From Siphonodentalium dalli (Eukaryota; Mollusca; Scaphopoda; Gadilida; Siphonodentaliidae): a stretch of DNA of 64,000 bases. Under the pieces are notes generated by a model. That model was not told where the DNA came from and did no database searches. It saw only the letters and a program-made list of their open reading frames with translations. The position numbers and the translations under genes are program-made. The DNA is taken from NCBI GenBank assembly GCA_032622095.1, contig CP136066.1, forward strand, positions 62,776,609 to 62,840,608, in the 5' to 3' direction. Below are positions 10,740-23,100 of the stretch, piece by piece. The stretch's first letter is position 1. Every line of letters starts with the position of its first letter.

Positions 10740-11230
10740 AAAATAGCTATAACGAGTACTTCCAAGCTAGCCTGAGTGACAACTGCTCAAAATCAGGCAG
10801 CAACAAAACTCAGAACATATCGTTTTTACAAGAAAGAGTATAGGATTGAGCCCTATCTTCTCAACACGAAATCATTGGAAGACAATAGCTTTCACTGGAT
10901 TCAGAATCAGTAACCATGCACTTGCTATAGAGAAAGGGCGTCATTTACAGCTCCCAGTAAAATTAGAAGATAGAAAGTGTGTGTTTTTCTGTGATGATGC
11001 CGTAGAAGATGAAGCACATTTTACTTATGGAATGTACAGCATAATCACAACTACGAAGAGAACTTTTTGAATCAATGATAAACCATAATCCGAATTTTCG
11101 ACACATTAACGCCAACTATCAATTTATTACTATATTGACAAATGACAGTCCCACTCTAACCCGAATAATATGTAAACTGATCCGTCGCTTCGGTGCTCGT
11201 GCTGAGCAAATAACAGTTAGGTAAAATTAA
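10740..11230 (+). pseudogene. LINE ORF2 C-terminal remnant with zinc-knuckle-like block
   Basis: One frame gives RIEPYLLNTKSLED. After a one-base shift near 10885 the next gives FRISNHALAIEKGRH and RKCVFFCDDAVEDEAHF. This matches the C-terminal 'R.SSH.L.IE.GR...R.C..C....EDE.HF' region of APE-type LINEs, whose CCHC knuckle lies at the end of ORF2. The second His/Cys part is lost. No RT core is present, so this is a truncated 3' piece. Confidence 0.62.
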
Positions 11231-14119
11231 TATGATACCGAGACTCCTTGTGCATCTTAGCATATTATGTAAATTTTGTTATTGTATATTTATTATCACA
11301 CGTTTTGTATATACTGTTATTCATTGTATTAGCAAACTGTCCTCGTGTGGATGTTTTTTGCCAATAAATCATTATCTATCTTATTGCTGAAACATCGTAA
11401 GTCCCCTGAGGTATCGGTCGAACTGTTAATGACACTGGACTCTAGTTTTAATAAATAAGCTGAAATTCGAGTTTTGTGGTATATTCGGCACATTTGTTCA
11501 CAAGTTCCCAAGCCGACATTCAAACAATACACTGTAAATATGGTACACATATACATTAACTGGCTGACACTCAGTGAAGTGTCTTCTGGCAGCAGTGAGT
11601 TTAGACCAAATGGTCTGTCATATACGTCCTTTTGATTCATCGTAGTGTGATGCACTAATATCTGTTTATAAAAGTTGAGATGTTCTTTTAATCATTGGCA
11701 ACCCAACATTAAGACAACCTTTGTTTAAATGAATGTTCCCATAATACACTGTTTCGTTTCTAACGTGTGACTAATGCTCCTGTATTGTTATGGCCTCTAC
11801 GTGTCTTGTATTTGAACACTTCAGCTGTGGCTTGAAATCATTCCAGTACATACATGTGAATAAATTTTCCTGCCTTCCGTTGGTAATCCTTTGAGAGTTT
11901 GGAAGCATCTCTAATACATATCAAAATGTGTAACATTTTCTTGTTAACACTTCAGTTGTGGCTTGAATAAGTTCAGTACATACATGTGACGTACTGGGTG
12001 TCCATATTTGCTCGCCAGCCAACCCCTCACTATATCACTATTATAATTGTTAACCCACATTCCACATGGTCGCCTCTGCAGATTGATGGTATTCCCCAAC
12101 TTTGATGCCTGCTATTCTTTGCCACACCTGTCATCCGTCACTTTCATGTTTCCTTATGTGTTATCACTTCATTAACTTTCTTTAACACTTGCTCCACTTG
12201 GCTAATATCTATCTTACTGCCCTCGTTCTTGGCTATGATGGGATCACTTGGGTGTTTTTTGGAAAGTTAAATCAGCACTCATGGAATCTCTTGCATGCTG
12301 ATAAGTGGGTGTGGACTTGGAAGATCAAGAACCAGCTGTCTCAATTTGGGATATTTTCAGACGGCACCTCATATGTGACAATGTCGATAAATTATGCTGT
12401 CTTCTGATTTTTTGTAAGATATTAGATATTTGGGGGTGGGAACACCAGAGAATATGGGTAAGTAACCCTGTTCTCGGTAGCAGATAAAGGTGTGTGATAA
12501 ACCTAGGTACACTTTCCAAAGCACGACATTGACAATTTAAGAGTCAAATAAATTAAAAAGGAGCATAAGGATAGTATGCTTGGTGACTAAAAAAAAGGGC
12601 AATAAGAGCATACTATATGACAAGTGTAGCAGTAGTGTAAAATCATGCACCATCATTGTTAATTAAATATAGATGCTATTCATATGTAGCAGTATCATAG
12701 TAGTGTACAATAAAGATGGTACTGTGTACATATATGGGTTAACAAATGCGTAGTCTGGGAGGTTTCAGAAGGTTTAATTTTGAAATTTATAATTATTTAC
12801 ATGAGTAAGCCGGTGTAGAGGTGCAAGTCATAAGGTGTAGGTCTGTAATAAAATATATAAAATTTCACTGGTATCGTGAGTTATGTAACCCGGTGATCGA
12901 GCGATTGCGAAATTTACCATTGCTTTTCGGCACTTTAATCAGGAATAAGCATACACTGGGTAACGCCAAATAGCTGTGGCGGATGAATATATTTTACCAT
13001 GAATATTTCTAAATTTTACAACTTAAAAATACAGGCAAATCAGTGATTTTGTAGAACTATTAGATGTTTATAAAATTAAATGCAATGTAAGATGATCTCA
13101 GTGTTATAGGAGTGAATGAAGCAGTGATAATGGCTGTAAGTGCCAGCTACAGTAACGATGATGTAAGTAAAAGCTTGGGTGGCCATTTGTTTTCAAAACA
13201 AAATTTTGTCTAGCGTTTAAAAAAATATGTTTGCAGCCTAGAATTAAAATGTATTTATCTGAAGGTGTGCTATATAACAAAGAAAAAGTATAGCTATAAA
13301 TAAAAGGTACACTTAAATTAGAATAGAACATATCAAAAGAGTAAACATGTGAATTTTAGACGTCACAAAAGCGTCTGCTTTTGGGTGTGAAGACGACCGC
13401 ATGCGTCGTGAATGCATAAAAAAGAAAGGCCAACTGGTGTTTGGTTCACTCTTTTAATAGTCGAAAACATAAGAGATGGGGAATTTCATATAAAATGAGA
13501 TTGTACATCAAGTGATAGTTAAGACACAATGCACGTTACTTAAAGGGACATTCTTGTTTATTTATATGTGCATATATAGGACGTCAGGTATAATAATCAG
13601 TGAATTATATGTTTGAACAGCCAAAATCTTACTCTATTGGTGTATACAAATCAATGTAAGAATAAAATGGTACAGTTAATACAGACTGCGTGTGATACAT
13701 TCTGCGTAGCTGATTACATAAAAATCGTTTGCAAATACGACCATATGGGCATGTAATTTTAATCACAATGTTACTAGTGATTTTGTGAATGAAAATTTTA
13801 AATTTGCTAATGGTATTATTTCTGATATATATTAGGGACCCTTTTAAGTTGAAATATATTGCTCTTTGGGTTAAAAATTTGTATACATTTTTTTGAAGTG
13901 AATACATCGTGTAGGTTCAGTTTTCGAAGTTCTTCCTTAATGTATTCTGAAGATGTTTAGAAAACACTAGTGACGTAGGTGAAAACTTCGTTTTCAAGTT
14001 CATATTTTCTGGATAATAAAGTGGTATGTTGTTGCAAATAAAATATCTGGGAGGGGTAAATTTATAACTTTGAAACCATTTCTCTTTACTGAGCATTATG
14101 TATATATAGCATACATATC
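11230..14119. other. AT-rich stretch without a recognised gene
   Basis: Only short unrelated ORFs occur. A roughly 40-bp unit ('aacacttcagctgtggcttg' and 'agtacatacatgtga') is repeated at about 11815-11860 and 11945-11990. I see no TIRs, LTRs or conserved peptides. Confidence 0.4.
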
Positions 14120-14920
14120 TTATAAGCATCTTTGCATATAATATAAAGTCCTTTGCAGATTGGTATAATCATAATAGTGCTGTTTTTTTAGATACTCCTC
14201 TAACATATGTCCCAAAATATGCGAAGCAGTAGTATTAATTGCAGAATGTGCATTAATTGGACTGGCTTTGAGTTTTCTTTCAATATCTTGAGATGGAAAT
14301 TCTTTCAGGTCCTTGTCAATAGATAGTGGAATCTTTGAATCGAAAGGCGATTTAGATGCATATCGGAACACCTGAGTTAATTAAACTAGGTATGGTATTA
14401 TAAGGATGCCGTTCATAAGTGATTGTATCGCCGAGGATATTCATGGGTCTACCAACTGGTGGTATTAATAGCATCCCCACCAACAATTCTTACCATAATT
14501 ATTAATTCGTTTACGTTGTTCATCAATAGAGAGATAAGAGTCATTGTGCTCCTCATCCGAAATGCGTCTTTGCAGAATATCAGACCAGATGATCCGATAC
14601 CCTGGAAGAAGCACCACGATGTCTGATATATCATTTGTGACGGTCGTCATTGGCTGTTTCACATTCTTCGCTGGCAACAAAGTGCTCCCTCGTTTTCCCA
14701 AATAGTTACGGTACGTAACATTTTATTACAAAATAACGATGTAGCATTTTTGGTATTAATTGCTCAACAAGCAGCATTGTCCTTTCTGGTAACTATTTAT
14801 AAATAAGATCAAGACCATTTTTGATAATTTTGATTTATTACTTCGACGATATCAAATATTAGTCAATAGTCATTTGCTGTATCGATCTTCATGTTATAAA
14901 ATAGGTGTTTTGGTTTTAAG
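14120..14920 (-). repeat. Unrecognised repeat family, copy 1 (left half)
   Basis: This aligns closely with 15695-16398 and in part with 19988-20420. Minus-strand readings start MGKRGSTLLPAKN (14701), run through PGYRIIWSDILQRR and DEQRKRINNYGKNCWWG, and after a frameshift continue with SIDKDLKEFPSQDIERKLK and NTTASHILGHMLEEYLKK to 14120. The preserved peptides in several copies imply a former protein of about 200 residues. I do not recognise the family. The copy breaks off at about 14920, where a GC-rich block begins. Confidence 0.6.
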
Positions 14921-15665
14921 ATATTGGGGAGTTGGCGTTATGCACAAAAGCCAGCTGTTGTGGTCGATGTCGGCCCACGAGAGTGACGGGCGCGCTTGTT
15001 ACGGAATTACGGAACAGTACATTCTCTGATGAATGGTATTGTAGGTGCAGCGTGCTGAAAGTCAGGAACGTGTCCGTCCACTTATCAATATCAGGTAGGA
15101 TCAAAAGCGACGTTATATAGCTCATTACTTCCTGAAAATGATGGCCGGTCCCCGCCCCCTGGCAGAGGCCGCGGTGATGATTGGCTGCATCCGATCGGCG
15201 GAAGGTTGGGATCGGCACTGATGGCCGACTGTTGGAGGAACACGCCGACGGAGGGGGTGGTGGTGGCCGGCTCTCGGGCGGCGGCGTGATGAGTAGCTGG
15301 CCACTGAAGGGCATGATCCGGAACCCGGCTGCCGGAGGAGCCCTGGCGAGGTGACGGATGCCACCGCGATGCGCTGGCTGAGGCGAGACTGCGCCGGAAC
15401 TCCGAGGTGGTTGTCGTCGAGGCCGTCCGCGGCTAGCGGTGGGGCGTTGTGCGGGTGCACTTGACATTACCTTGATATCAGTATGTGTGGAGCGGATTGG
15501 AAGCAATCTAGAACGACGATTGGAGCGGATTGAGAAAAACTCTGTCTTATCTCTCTGCGAGTCGGCGTTGGAATGGACGGAAGTGGGGAATTCTCTGCGC
15601 ATGCTCGGAGCTTTTTTGTTGGCACGGCGGATAACTCTATACTGAATGACTGGGCTTAGTTGTCA
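14921..15665 (-). other. GC-rich insert with a 228-codon minus-strand ORF of unknown function
   Basis: The block separates repeat copy 1 from copy 2. Its core (about 15130-15470) is strikingly GC- and CpG-rich against an AT-rich background. A minus-strand ORF (15602-14916) is rich in Pro, Arg, Ala and Ser (ESRPPPPPPSACSS) and then changes to ordinary composition. High GC alone can keep frames open, and another minus-strand frame (15460-15125) is also open, so coding status is doubtful. It could be a promoter and first exon of a host gene, a captured exon, or simply a CpG-rich repeat. No splice partner was found. Confidence 0.35.
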
Positions 15666-17920
15666 ATGATGATGTAGCTCATATGTCATCTAGCATATGT
15701 CCCAAAATATGCGAAGCAGTAGTATTAATCGCAGAATGTGCATTAATTGGACCGGCTCTGAGTTTCATTCAATATATGGGGATGGATATTCTTTCTGGTC
15801 CGTATCAATAGTGGAACATTTGAATCGAAATGCATATCCGGAACACCTGAGTTAATTAAACCAGGTATGGTATTATAAGGATGCCGTTCATAAGTGGTTG
15901 TATCGCCGAGGATATTCATCGGCGTACCAACTGGTGGTATTAATAGCACTCCACCAACAATTCTTACCATAATTGTTAATTCTTTTGCGTTGTTCCTCAA
16001 TAGACAGATAATAGTCCTTGTGCTCCTCATCCCAAATTGCGTCTTTGCAGAATGTCAGACCAGATAATCCGATACTTTGGAAGAAACACCACGATGACTG
16101 CTATATCATTTGTGACGATCGTCATTAGCTGTTTCACATTCTTGGCTGGCAACAAAGTGCTCCCTCGTTTGCCCAAATAGTTACGGTACGTAACATTTTA
16201 TTACAAAATAACGATGTAGCATTCTTGGTATTAATTGCTCAACAAGCAGCATTTCCTTTCTGGTAACTATTTATAAATATGATCATGACCAATTTTGATA
16301 TGATTTATTACTTCATAATCCTCGACGATATCAAATAGTCAATAGTCATTTGCTGTATCGATGTGTATATATTATAAAATAGGTGTTTTGGTTTTAAAAT
16401 ACCATTAAACTATCAAAACACGTAATGTATTATTCTACCGATAATAACACTTTTGATATGTATTCCCTACGTAACATTTGTGGTATTTGTGTTGCAAAGA
16501 CTGGTGTCGAAAATACCGACGAAACCAAGGTGTTTTGGTTTTAAAATACCATTACGCTCGCAAAACAATTAATAATAGCACGTGGTATGTGTATTTCCCA
16601 AGTATTTGTGTTACAAACACTGGTGTCTAAATATCGAGGAAACCGAAGCTTTCCAGAGGAACGAAAATGTGCCCAACCTATATCCAGTAACACATGCTGA
16701 AATTAAAAAGGAACTGACAGTAGCCTTATTAAATAAAGCTATATATTGGGATACAAAGTTAGGGAATGTCTTCGAAGTAAATGTCCATGAAAAGAGTGCC
16801 GGTAAATACGATATGGAATACTAATCTTAAGGTTGGTATACATGTCTGTTAAGAATCTGTTTTCTCTCATTGAAATATCCAAAACATTGTTACCAGTCCG
16901 GTAAATGAAGATATTGAAATCCCTACCAGGGTGAAAGTCAATCGTTATGTGTTGGTATCATATATAGAAGACGATACAATTACTCTCAGTTGTAAGTTTG
17001 TCAAGCCAGAACACATTGTGGTTTTTGTCCAGGACTCCTCTCGAGTTTTGAAGGTGGGTTATCCCAGAAAGATTGAGGTCAAGCAACTCCTCAGACCTAT
17101 ACTATTTAACTCGTCAACACTTAAGACATTTCATCTAGTTTGCACTTGTGTTTTGTCGACTTACAATATTTAATTGTGGCATAACATTTGTTGTTAGAAG
17201 TTGTTACCTTGTTCTTTACACCAAGCAATTCTTTCTTAGCAATATCATCGTTATTATTCAGGTGTTTCTTAGTGAATGACAAGGGAATAATCGGCTAAGA
17301 AATAGTTTCATATAAAAGTCATAGTCAGTACTATGCCTCAAGCTCTTGTCATTGTTTATACGATTCAGGCTTGTATGGGAGAGGTGTATAATGTGTAAGC
17401 ATGTGTATATAGGCGCCCTCTTGTAGAAACCAGCATGAAGTTTATATTTGCAAATCAGAGTGGTTAATAGATCTAATTAAATTCAGGAAATGGGTAATTG
17501 ATTTGCTTACTTCAAATTCTATATGAATGAGTTCAGAGTAATTAATCCAAATTATGTTGATACAAATGCACAATAGATCAGGTTCAATTTCAACAAAGTG
17601 CTGTCATCATTAGATCTAAAAACGTACAGATTATTTCTTAATGGTACTGTTATGAACATAAAAGCCCACTAACATGAGTACATACTTGTTTAGGTGTGTG
17701 GATAACATTAGTAGGTACGTGGTTATCAGCTATTTGTTGGCGCCTGTGCGTTTCCGACTTGCGGTTAATTACTCCTTACTTGATTCGAAAGGCAATTAGA
17801 TGCATCTACGAAACACCAGAGATAATTAAATTTTAAAACAGGTATGGTAAAAGGATAACGTTCATAAGCGGATGTATCGTCAGCTATATCCATGGATATA
17901 ATAACAAGCGGTGATATTAA
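15666..17920. repeat. Unrecognised repeat family, copy 2 (most complete)
   Basis: The left half (15695-16398) matches copy 1. The right half (about 16500-17400) matches 20400-21040 of copy 3. Minus-strand coding-like fragments lie at 15743-16190 (including DTTTYERHPYNTIPGLINSG). Plus-strand fragments lie at 16620-16824 (EIKKELTVALLNKAIYWDTK) and 16931-17110 (VKPEHIVVFVQDSSRVLKVG). The two coding-like regions therefore diverge from a shared spacer at about 16200-16600. The family is unknown to me. Confidence 0.55.
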
Positions 17921-19660
17921 TAGAAATGCCAAGATTCTTATCAATAAGTGAAATTATTATAACAGGGTGATTAGCATACAAATAAATGATTTTGGTTTCA
18001 AATTTGGACATAAATTATTAAAATATAAGACATGTGTTGCATGATGCAAGTTAAAATGATTGTGTACACAATTGACGCTGTCAAGAGTAGAATTGACCAT
18101 AGATTTTGGCGTTATATACCATTGGTCGATTCTGCCAAGCCTCTCTCAATGCCTCCTCTTCAGTTGGCGAGATGACTCCGTTTCCGCCATTGCAATGTGA
18201 CCCTGAGTTGATATCTCAACTCATTAACCACGTGACTTGACACTGTCGATTCATTGACAACAACACGCAACAAAATCAAACTAGATACACATGGTGTTGC
18301 CTACAACAAAAGACATAACCCCGTACAAGACACAACAGCGTTGGGTCGTGTGCGACGGCCATTATAAGATCTTGGTCTGGCTTGAACTAAACTAACTATG
18401 ATGCTACATGAATACAGTTCCCGGCAGTCTAAGGTCACGTAGTCCAATTGGATAAAATAGTTACCTCAATATAACTGCATAGCAAATGTTACTGAATCAA
18501 TGTTATATGTATTATTTATTTTCATTGTGTGAATAAATAATTAAGCAGATTCCTACTCCTTGTCTCAAATTCATATCTGCCCGTATTTGAATTACACTAT
18601 TGGTGTATACCAGAACAGGTGGTGCAACCTCTTGTTCATTTGTGTGTGAAGTTGCGCAGCAAACATGAATCTATGGTTGGATGTATGACGATACCATTGT
18701 TAATCCCTGTGTGTACAAACATTATTTTCACAAAAATTTGGTCCATTGCTAAGTGAAATTATGCAGTAAGTTCGTTCACTTACACTTTTCTGCGTGCTTA
18801 GATCCATCGACTAACTATGTTGATTACATTTTTAATCAAATTTGAATGATGTTTGCAATAATAAAACAACTAATTTAATAGTGTTTTTTATAAGCCTGTT
18901 CTTTAAAACCGGACGTAATTATGTTTTTGGCCCCTTTTTCCCATCATCAACCAAGAAAGTTTGTAGGATAAATTTTGCTTTGTATTCCTGTACATTAATA
19001 TAAACAACTTCGTCCAATTGTGACACATCTGTATATCTTAATGTGTTATCGACATCCCTTCGGGTTGAATGCTATTAGTTTGTTACCTTATACCTTTAAT
19101 TGCTTGAAATATCTACGCTGATTCTTTTCTGCAAATATGATGTTCCTAACATAAAAATCAAAGTGAAAACTTAGCTCATCGTACCACTAGCTCCCCTCAG
19201 CAGGTGTCTATCATTGTTGCAATCCTCTTGTCTAAAGTTTGAGTAATTTCGCTATCCTGTAAGAGACATTCAGATGTTCATTTAAATGTTTTGATGGGTA
19301 GCTTGAATTGGAAGTGTGAAGACAATTTATGAGGGTTATATTTGTTCAGATCTGTGAGTTAATTTAATATTGGTAATTATGGTAGTCAGGCAGATCCCGG
19401 TGAATAAGATTTATCATCTCATATATAGTGACAGTCCCCTCCCCTTATAAGTTTCCCCATACATAACTGTTTCGGTATTTATGCTGTAATATAAACGTAT
19501 AAAGGAAATATGACAACTCTGAATATGTCATCCTGAAATTAAAATAGTTGTAAATGATCAAGATTTAAATTATGGATAACAAATATTTTATAGCTAATCA
19601 TAACTAATAATCCGATGATTTAACCTACTTGGGTTATTATAATGATCTATATCACTTACA
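17920..19660. other. No recognised gene
   Basis: AT-rich sequence with no convincing ORF. A slightly GC-richer part at about 18100-18260 contains a CACGTG E-box-like hexamer but no other promoter signal I can support. Confidence 0.4.
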
Positions 19661-20025
19661 AAGTTATTTTACGAATGTCCACCTTGCATGCTAGTGACAA
19701 CACTAACTCATACTAATACGTCATTACTATCATCACTCATGTGGACATTATCTTTGACGTATAGATTGTATTTCTTGTGGGGGTTTTGGGGGGATGTGGA
19801 ATATTTCACACCCTACCAACATCATTACCATCAATATTGGGTTACATTGATTGCAATCACTCACACAAAGTTCTTTTACGAATGTCCATATGCCCCCCCC
19901 CCCTTTGCAGCCTAGTGACAGCACTAAATCATTCTAATATGTATAAATTGAGTTTCTTGTGGTGTTTATTTTGGGGTGTGTGGAATATTTCACACCACCA
20001 ACAACATAATTATTGCCATAAATAT
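19660..20025. repeat. Direct duplication of about 170-200 bp
   Basis: Two adjacent copies share 'tttacgaatgtcca', a C-rich or 'ccttgca' patch, 'ctagtgacaacacta', a run encoding tttcttgtgg(g)g, and 'gtggaatatttcacacc'. The first spans about 19668-19820 and the second about 19870-20000. A C run of 11 bases lies in the second copy. Overlapping plus-strand ORFs of 75 and 83 codons are repeats of each other and unlikely to be genes. Confidence 0.6.
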
Positions 20026-21440
20026 TGATTCTTTTGTGTTGTTCCTCAATAGACAAAAAGATACCTTGGGCTCCTCATCCCAATTGCGTCTTTGAAGTGT
20101 GTCAGACCAGATGATCCGATACCCTGGAAGAAGTACCACGATGACTGCTATATCATTTGCTATGGCTGTCAGCTGTTTCATATTTTTGGCTGGCAACAAA
20201 ATGCTCCCTCGTTTGCCCAAATAGTTACGGTACGTAACATTTTATTACAAAATAACGATGGAGCATTCTTGGTATCAACGCTCGAACATGTAATTGCTCA
20301 ACAAGCAGCATTTCCTTTCTGGTAACTATTTATATATATGATTATCTATAGATAACACGAACATTTTTGATAATTTTATTTCTTACTTCGACTATCAAAC
20401 ATTCATATATATTACTTTATGTAACTTTGGCATTGTTTCTTGGACCGTTGTGGGAGAAGTGACAAAGACCACTGTTTTTTGAAAATAATAATTCATGTAT
20501 TTTAATAATCTCTTACACTCATGTTTTCTCCCGTTGAAATCTTCAAAACAATACTCGTCTAATGATGACATTGAAATCCCTAATATGATCAAAGTCAATC
20601 GTTCTGTGTTGGTATCCAATATAGAAGACGAAAAAGTAACTCCCAACTTTAATTCTGTTAAGATAGAAAACATTGTGGTTTATTGTCCAGGACTACTACC
20701 AGATTGTGAAGGTTGGTTAACCCAGAAAGATTGATGTCAAGCCGCTTCTCAGACGTATATTTAACTTGACAACACTTAGGACATTTCTTCTAATTTGCGC
20801 ATTGATTTACAATATTTAACTGTGGCATAGCATTTATTGTTAGAAGTTACCTTAATGTTTATATCAAACAGTTCTGTCTTAGCAATATCGTAATTAGTCA
20901 GATGTTTCTCAACGGATGACAAAGGGATTCCACATTTTAATAATCGGCTAAGAAATAGTCAGTCAGAACTATGCCTCAAACATTTGTCATTGTGTTTATG
21001 ATTCAGGCTAATATACGGGAGGGGTGTATGTGTCTATGTTTATTTTTCGAATCAGATATATATATATATATATAAAGCTAAAATCAGGAAATGTGTAATA
21101 AATTTGCTTAATTCGAATTTTATATTAAGTGTTCAGCGTAATTAATCCTAATTACTTCGAATTCTATATTAATGTGTTCAGGGTAATTAATCCTAATTAT
21201 GTTAATATAATGCACAATAGTACAGGTTCAATTTCAACAAAGTGCTGTCATCACTAAATCTCTAAACGTACTTAGTGTTTCTTAATGATACTTGTTCATG
21301 AACCAAAAAAACCAACTAACAGGAATACACACCTGTTTAGGTGTGCGGGTAACATTACTCTAGTCTAGGTACATGAATATCAGCTATATGTTGGTGTCGC
21401 TCTGTTTAAAACTTGCGGTTAACAATGATTTATGTTGTAG
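19988..21440. repeat. Unrecognised repeat family, copy 3
   Basis: The minus-strand fragment 20220-19990 begins MGKRGSILLPAKN and includes PGYRIIWSDTLQRR, matching copy 1. The plus-strand fragment 20495-20734 includes IKVNRSVLVSNIEDEKVT and VKIENIVVYCPG, matching 16931-17110 of copy 2. The downstream non-coding match (containing 'cggctaagaaatagt', about 20943) continues to the 'tttaggtgtgcgggtaacat' region. It shows the same divergent layout as copy 2 with many stops. A (TA)n run lies at 21055-21074. Confidence 0.55.
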
Positions 21441-21489
21441 TCCATGGTTCAATCGTACAAAGTATAATAGTACGGAAAGTCGTGGTTGA

Positions 21490-21960
21490 CGACGTGCTTA
21501 ATTGGACGATGTCGGTGACAGTTGGCGGATGGAGACCAATCAGAAGGATAATATAGCAACCACCAAGGGTGCTTATACCTAAGGCAGGTGAATGACGTCA
21601 TATAATGTTTTCTAGATCCATCAGTGATTTTTCAAGAACGCGGGTATAGATTTTGGAGAAATTGTCACGTGACTTCCGGTTAGCAACCGTGTGGAGATTT
21701 CAAAAAACGCGGAATTGGAAATGAAGCATCGCGATAAAAATGAAAGTAACTACTTCACAACTTACGAAGAATTCACATGTGATTTAAGTCCATTAATTTC
21801 ATTTAGACCAATTTCGTTGGTCAGCTTAATGAAAAGGAAAAATGAAGAAGTCATGACGATAATCCAGACAAGATTTTACAATCCACGACACGTCTTGTCA
21901 ATTTTGCATGTCGTCTCCGTCGTGACCACTGCATGATGTTACATAAATTATTCTTAGCGT
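21490..21960 (+). promoter_or_regulatory. Possible promoter-like patch with TGACGTCA and CCAAT
   Basis: An exact CRE palindrome TGACGTCA lies at 21593-21600, about 50 bases after a CCAAT pentamer near 21536, and upstream of an 81-codon plus-strand ORF (21691-21936) of no known family. A second TGACGTCA lies at 22449-22456 after a similar 'tagcaac.accaa' lead. Two sites in similar contexts suggest a shared repeat as much as a real promoter. Confidence 0.22.
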
Positions 21961-22289
21961 TATGTCGCCGAGAAAAAGGCAAATTTGAGGCACATCATGT
22001 GTGATTGCTCCACTACGTGTCCCGTACGGTTCATATTACCATATGATGTTTGGGGATGAAGGTGTTGTGCTTGGATCCTCTGCCATATTTTGTGGAAGAT
22101 GGTTTCTTGGACTGTTGTTGGAGTGACAAGGCCACTGTTTTATGAAAATAAATGTATTTAATGATAAATCACGACATGAAATATTGTCTGGGATTTATAC
22201 ACCAAGATTTGAGATCGTATGTTGCTATTGCCAAGACACATGCTGTTCCGTAATGCACTCTTAGACCACTCATTGGTGGTGGCATTTTC

Positions 22290-22445
22290 CCTTCGTATTT
22301 TGGAGCGGAAACCGCCATGTGGCTTTAACATACCTTTCCCGAAGTTCTACTTTCATTCAGTAGAATGTATTAAATGGAAGCGGTTCTTTGTAGCATTCTT
22401 GAACCCCAGTTGACCTTCCGGTATGGCGTCATGGTAGCAACAACC
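22290..22445. repeat. Dispersed repeat pieces matching 49541-49612 and the 57-61 kb ends
   Basis: 'gtattttggagcgg' with 'ccgccatgtggcttt' at 22295-22330 is the same terminal motif found at 57624-57660 (inverted), 59688-59718 and 61270-61307. The adjacent 22370-22440 stretch (aagcggttctttgtagcatt...ggtatggcgtcatggtagca) is present in inverted orientation at 49541-49612. Confidence 0.6.
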
Positions 22446-23100
22446 AAATGACGTCACATGTAAACATGCCGCGCTTTTTGGAAATTCGCCGTACTAATGC
22501 GGATTTTCATTCATAAATCTCAGAGCGAGGTCACTCGATGTTTTCGTCGTGAATTATTCAAATTTCTTTCATTTGTATTGTATTACCTCACAGGACAATG
22601 GATTATTCCATGTATGAAACAGAAACGGGGAAACAGATCAGTCCTTTTGTATCCATTGAAGTATAATTTTAGCATAATAGTGTGGGAACACTATAGAAAA
22701 TTAGTCTTGCACGAATTTTAGAATGAATTTGATTTCGAACTTGGAAGTTCGTGAAGATCTAATTATGACTCCGTGATTGATTGTTTTGATGATTGCTTGT
22801 GTTTCATTGTGGCGGGAATTACTATTGATTTCCTTTCTATATTTATAGTAACATGTATTTTGTAAAACATACTCTCCTAGCTGGAGGAAATAAATATATA
22901 TATTGAATCGCTTGGTTTGTAAGCCAAGTTCTGTGAATGGAACACAGCTTGGGTGTTCCACTAGGGGAGAAGAGATACCCTTAACAAACTGGTCCACAAG
23001 CCAGAAGATTTTCAAACTTGAAGAGCCAAATGTCAACACAATGAAAGATTGTTTACATTGATTATACTTTCATACTATTTTTAGGGTTAACCCTTTGAAC

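Noticed and set aside
14916-15602. 228-codon minus-strand ORF as a definite gene
   Set aside because: The block is GC-rich, a second minus-strand frame is also open, composition is low-complexity and no domain or splice partner is visible; kept only as a tentative feature.
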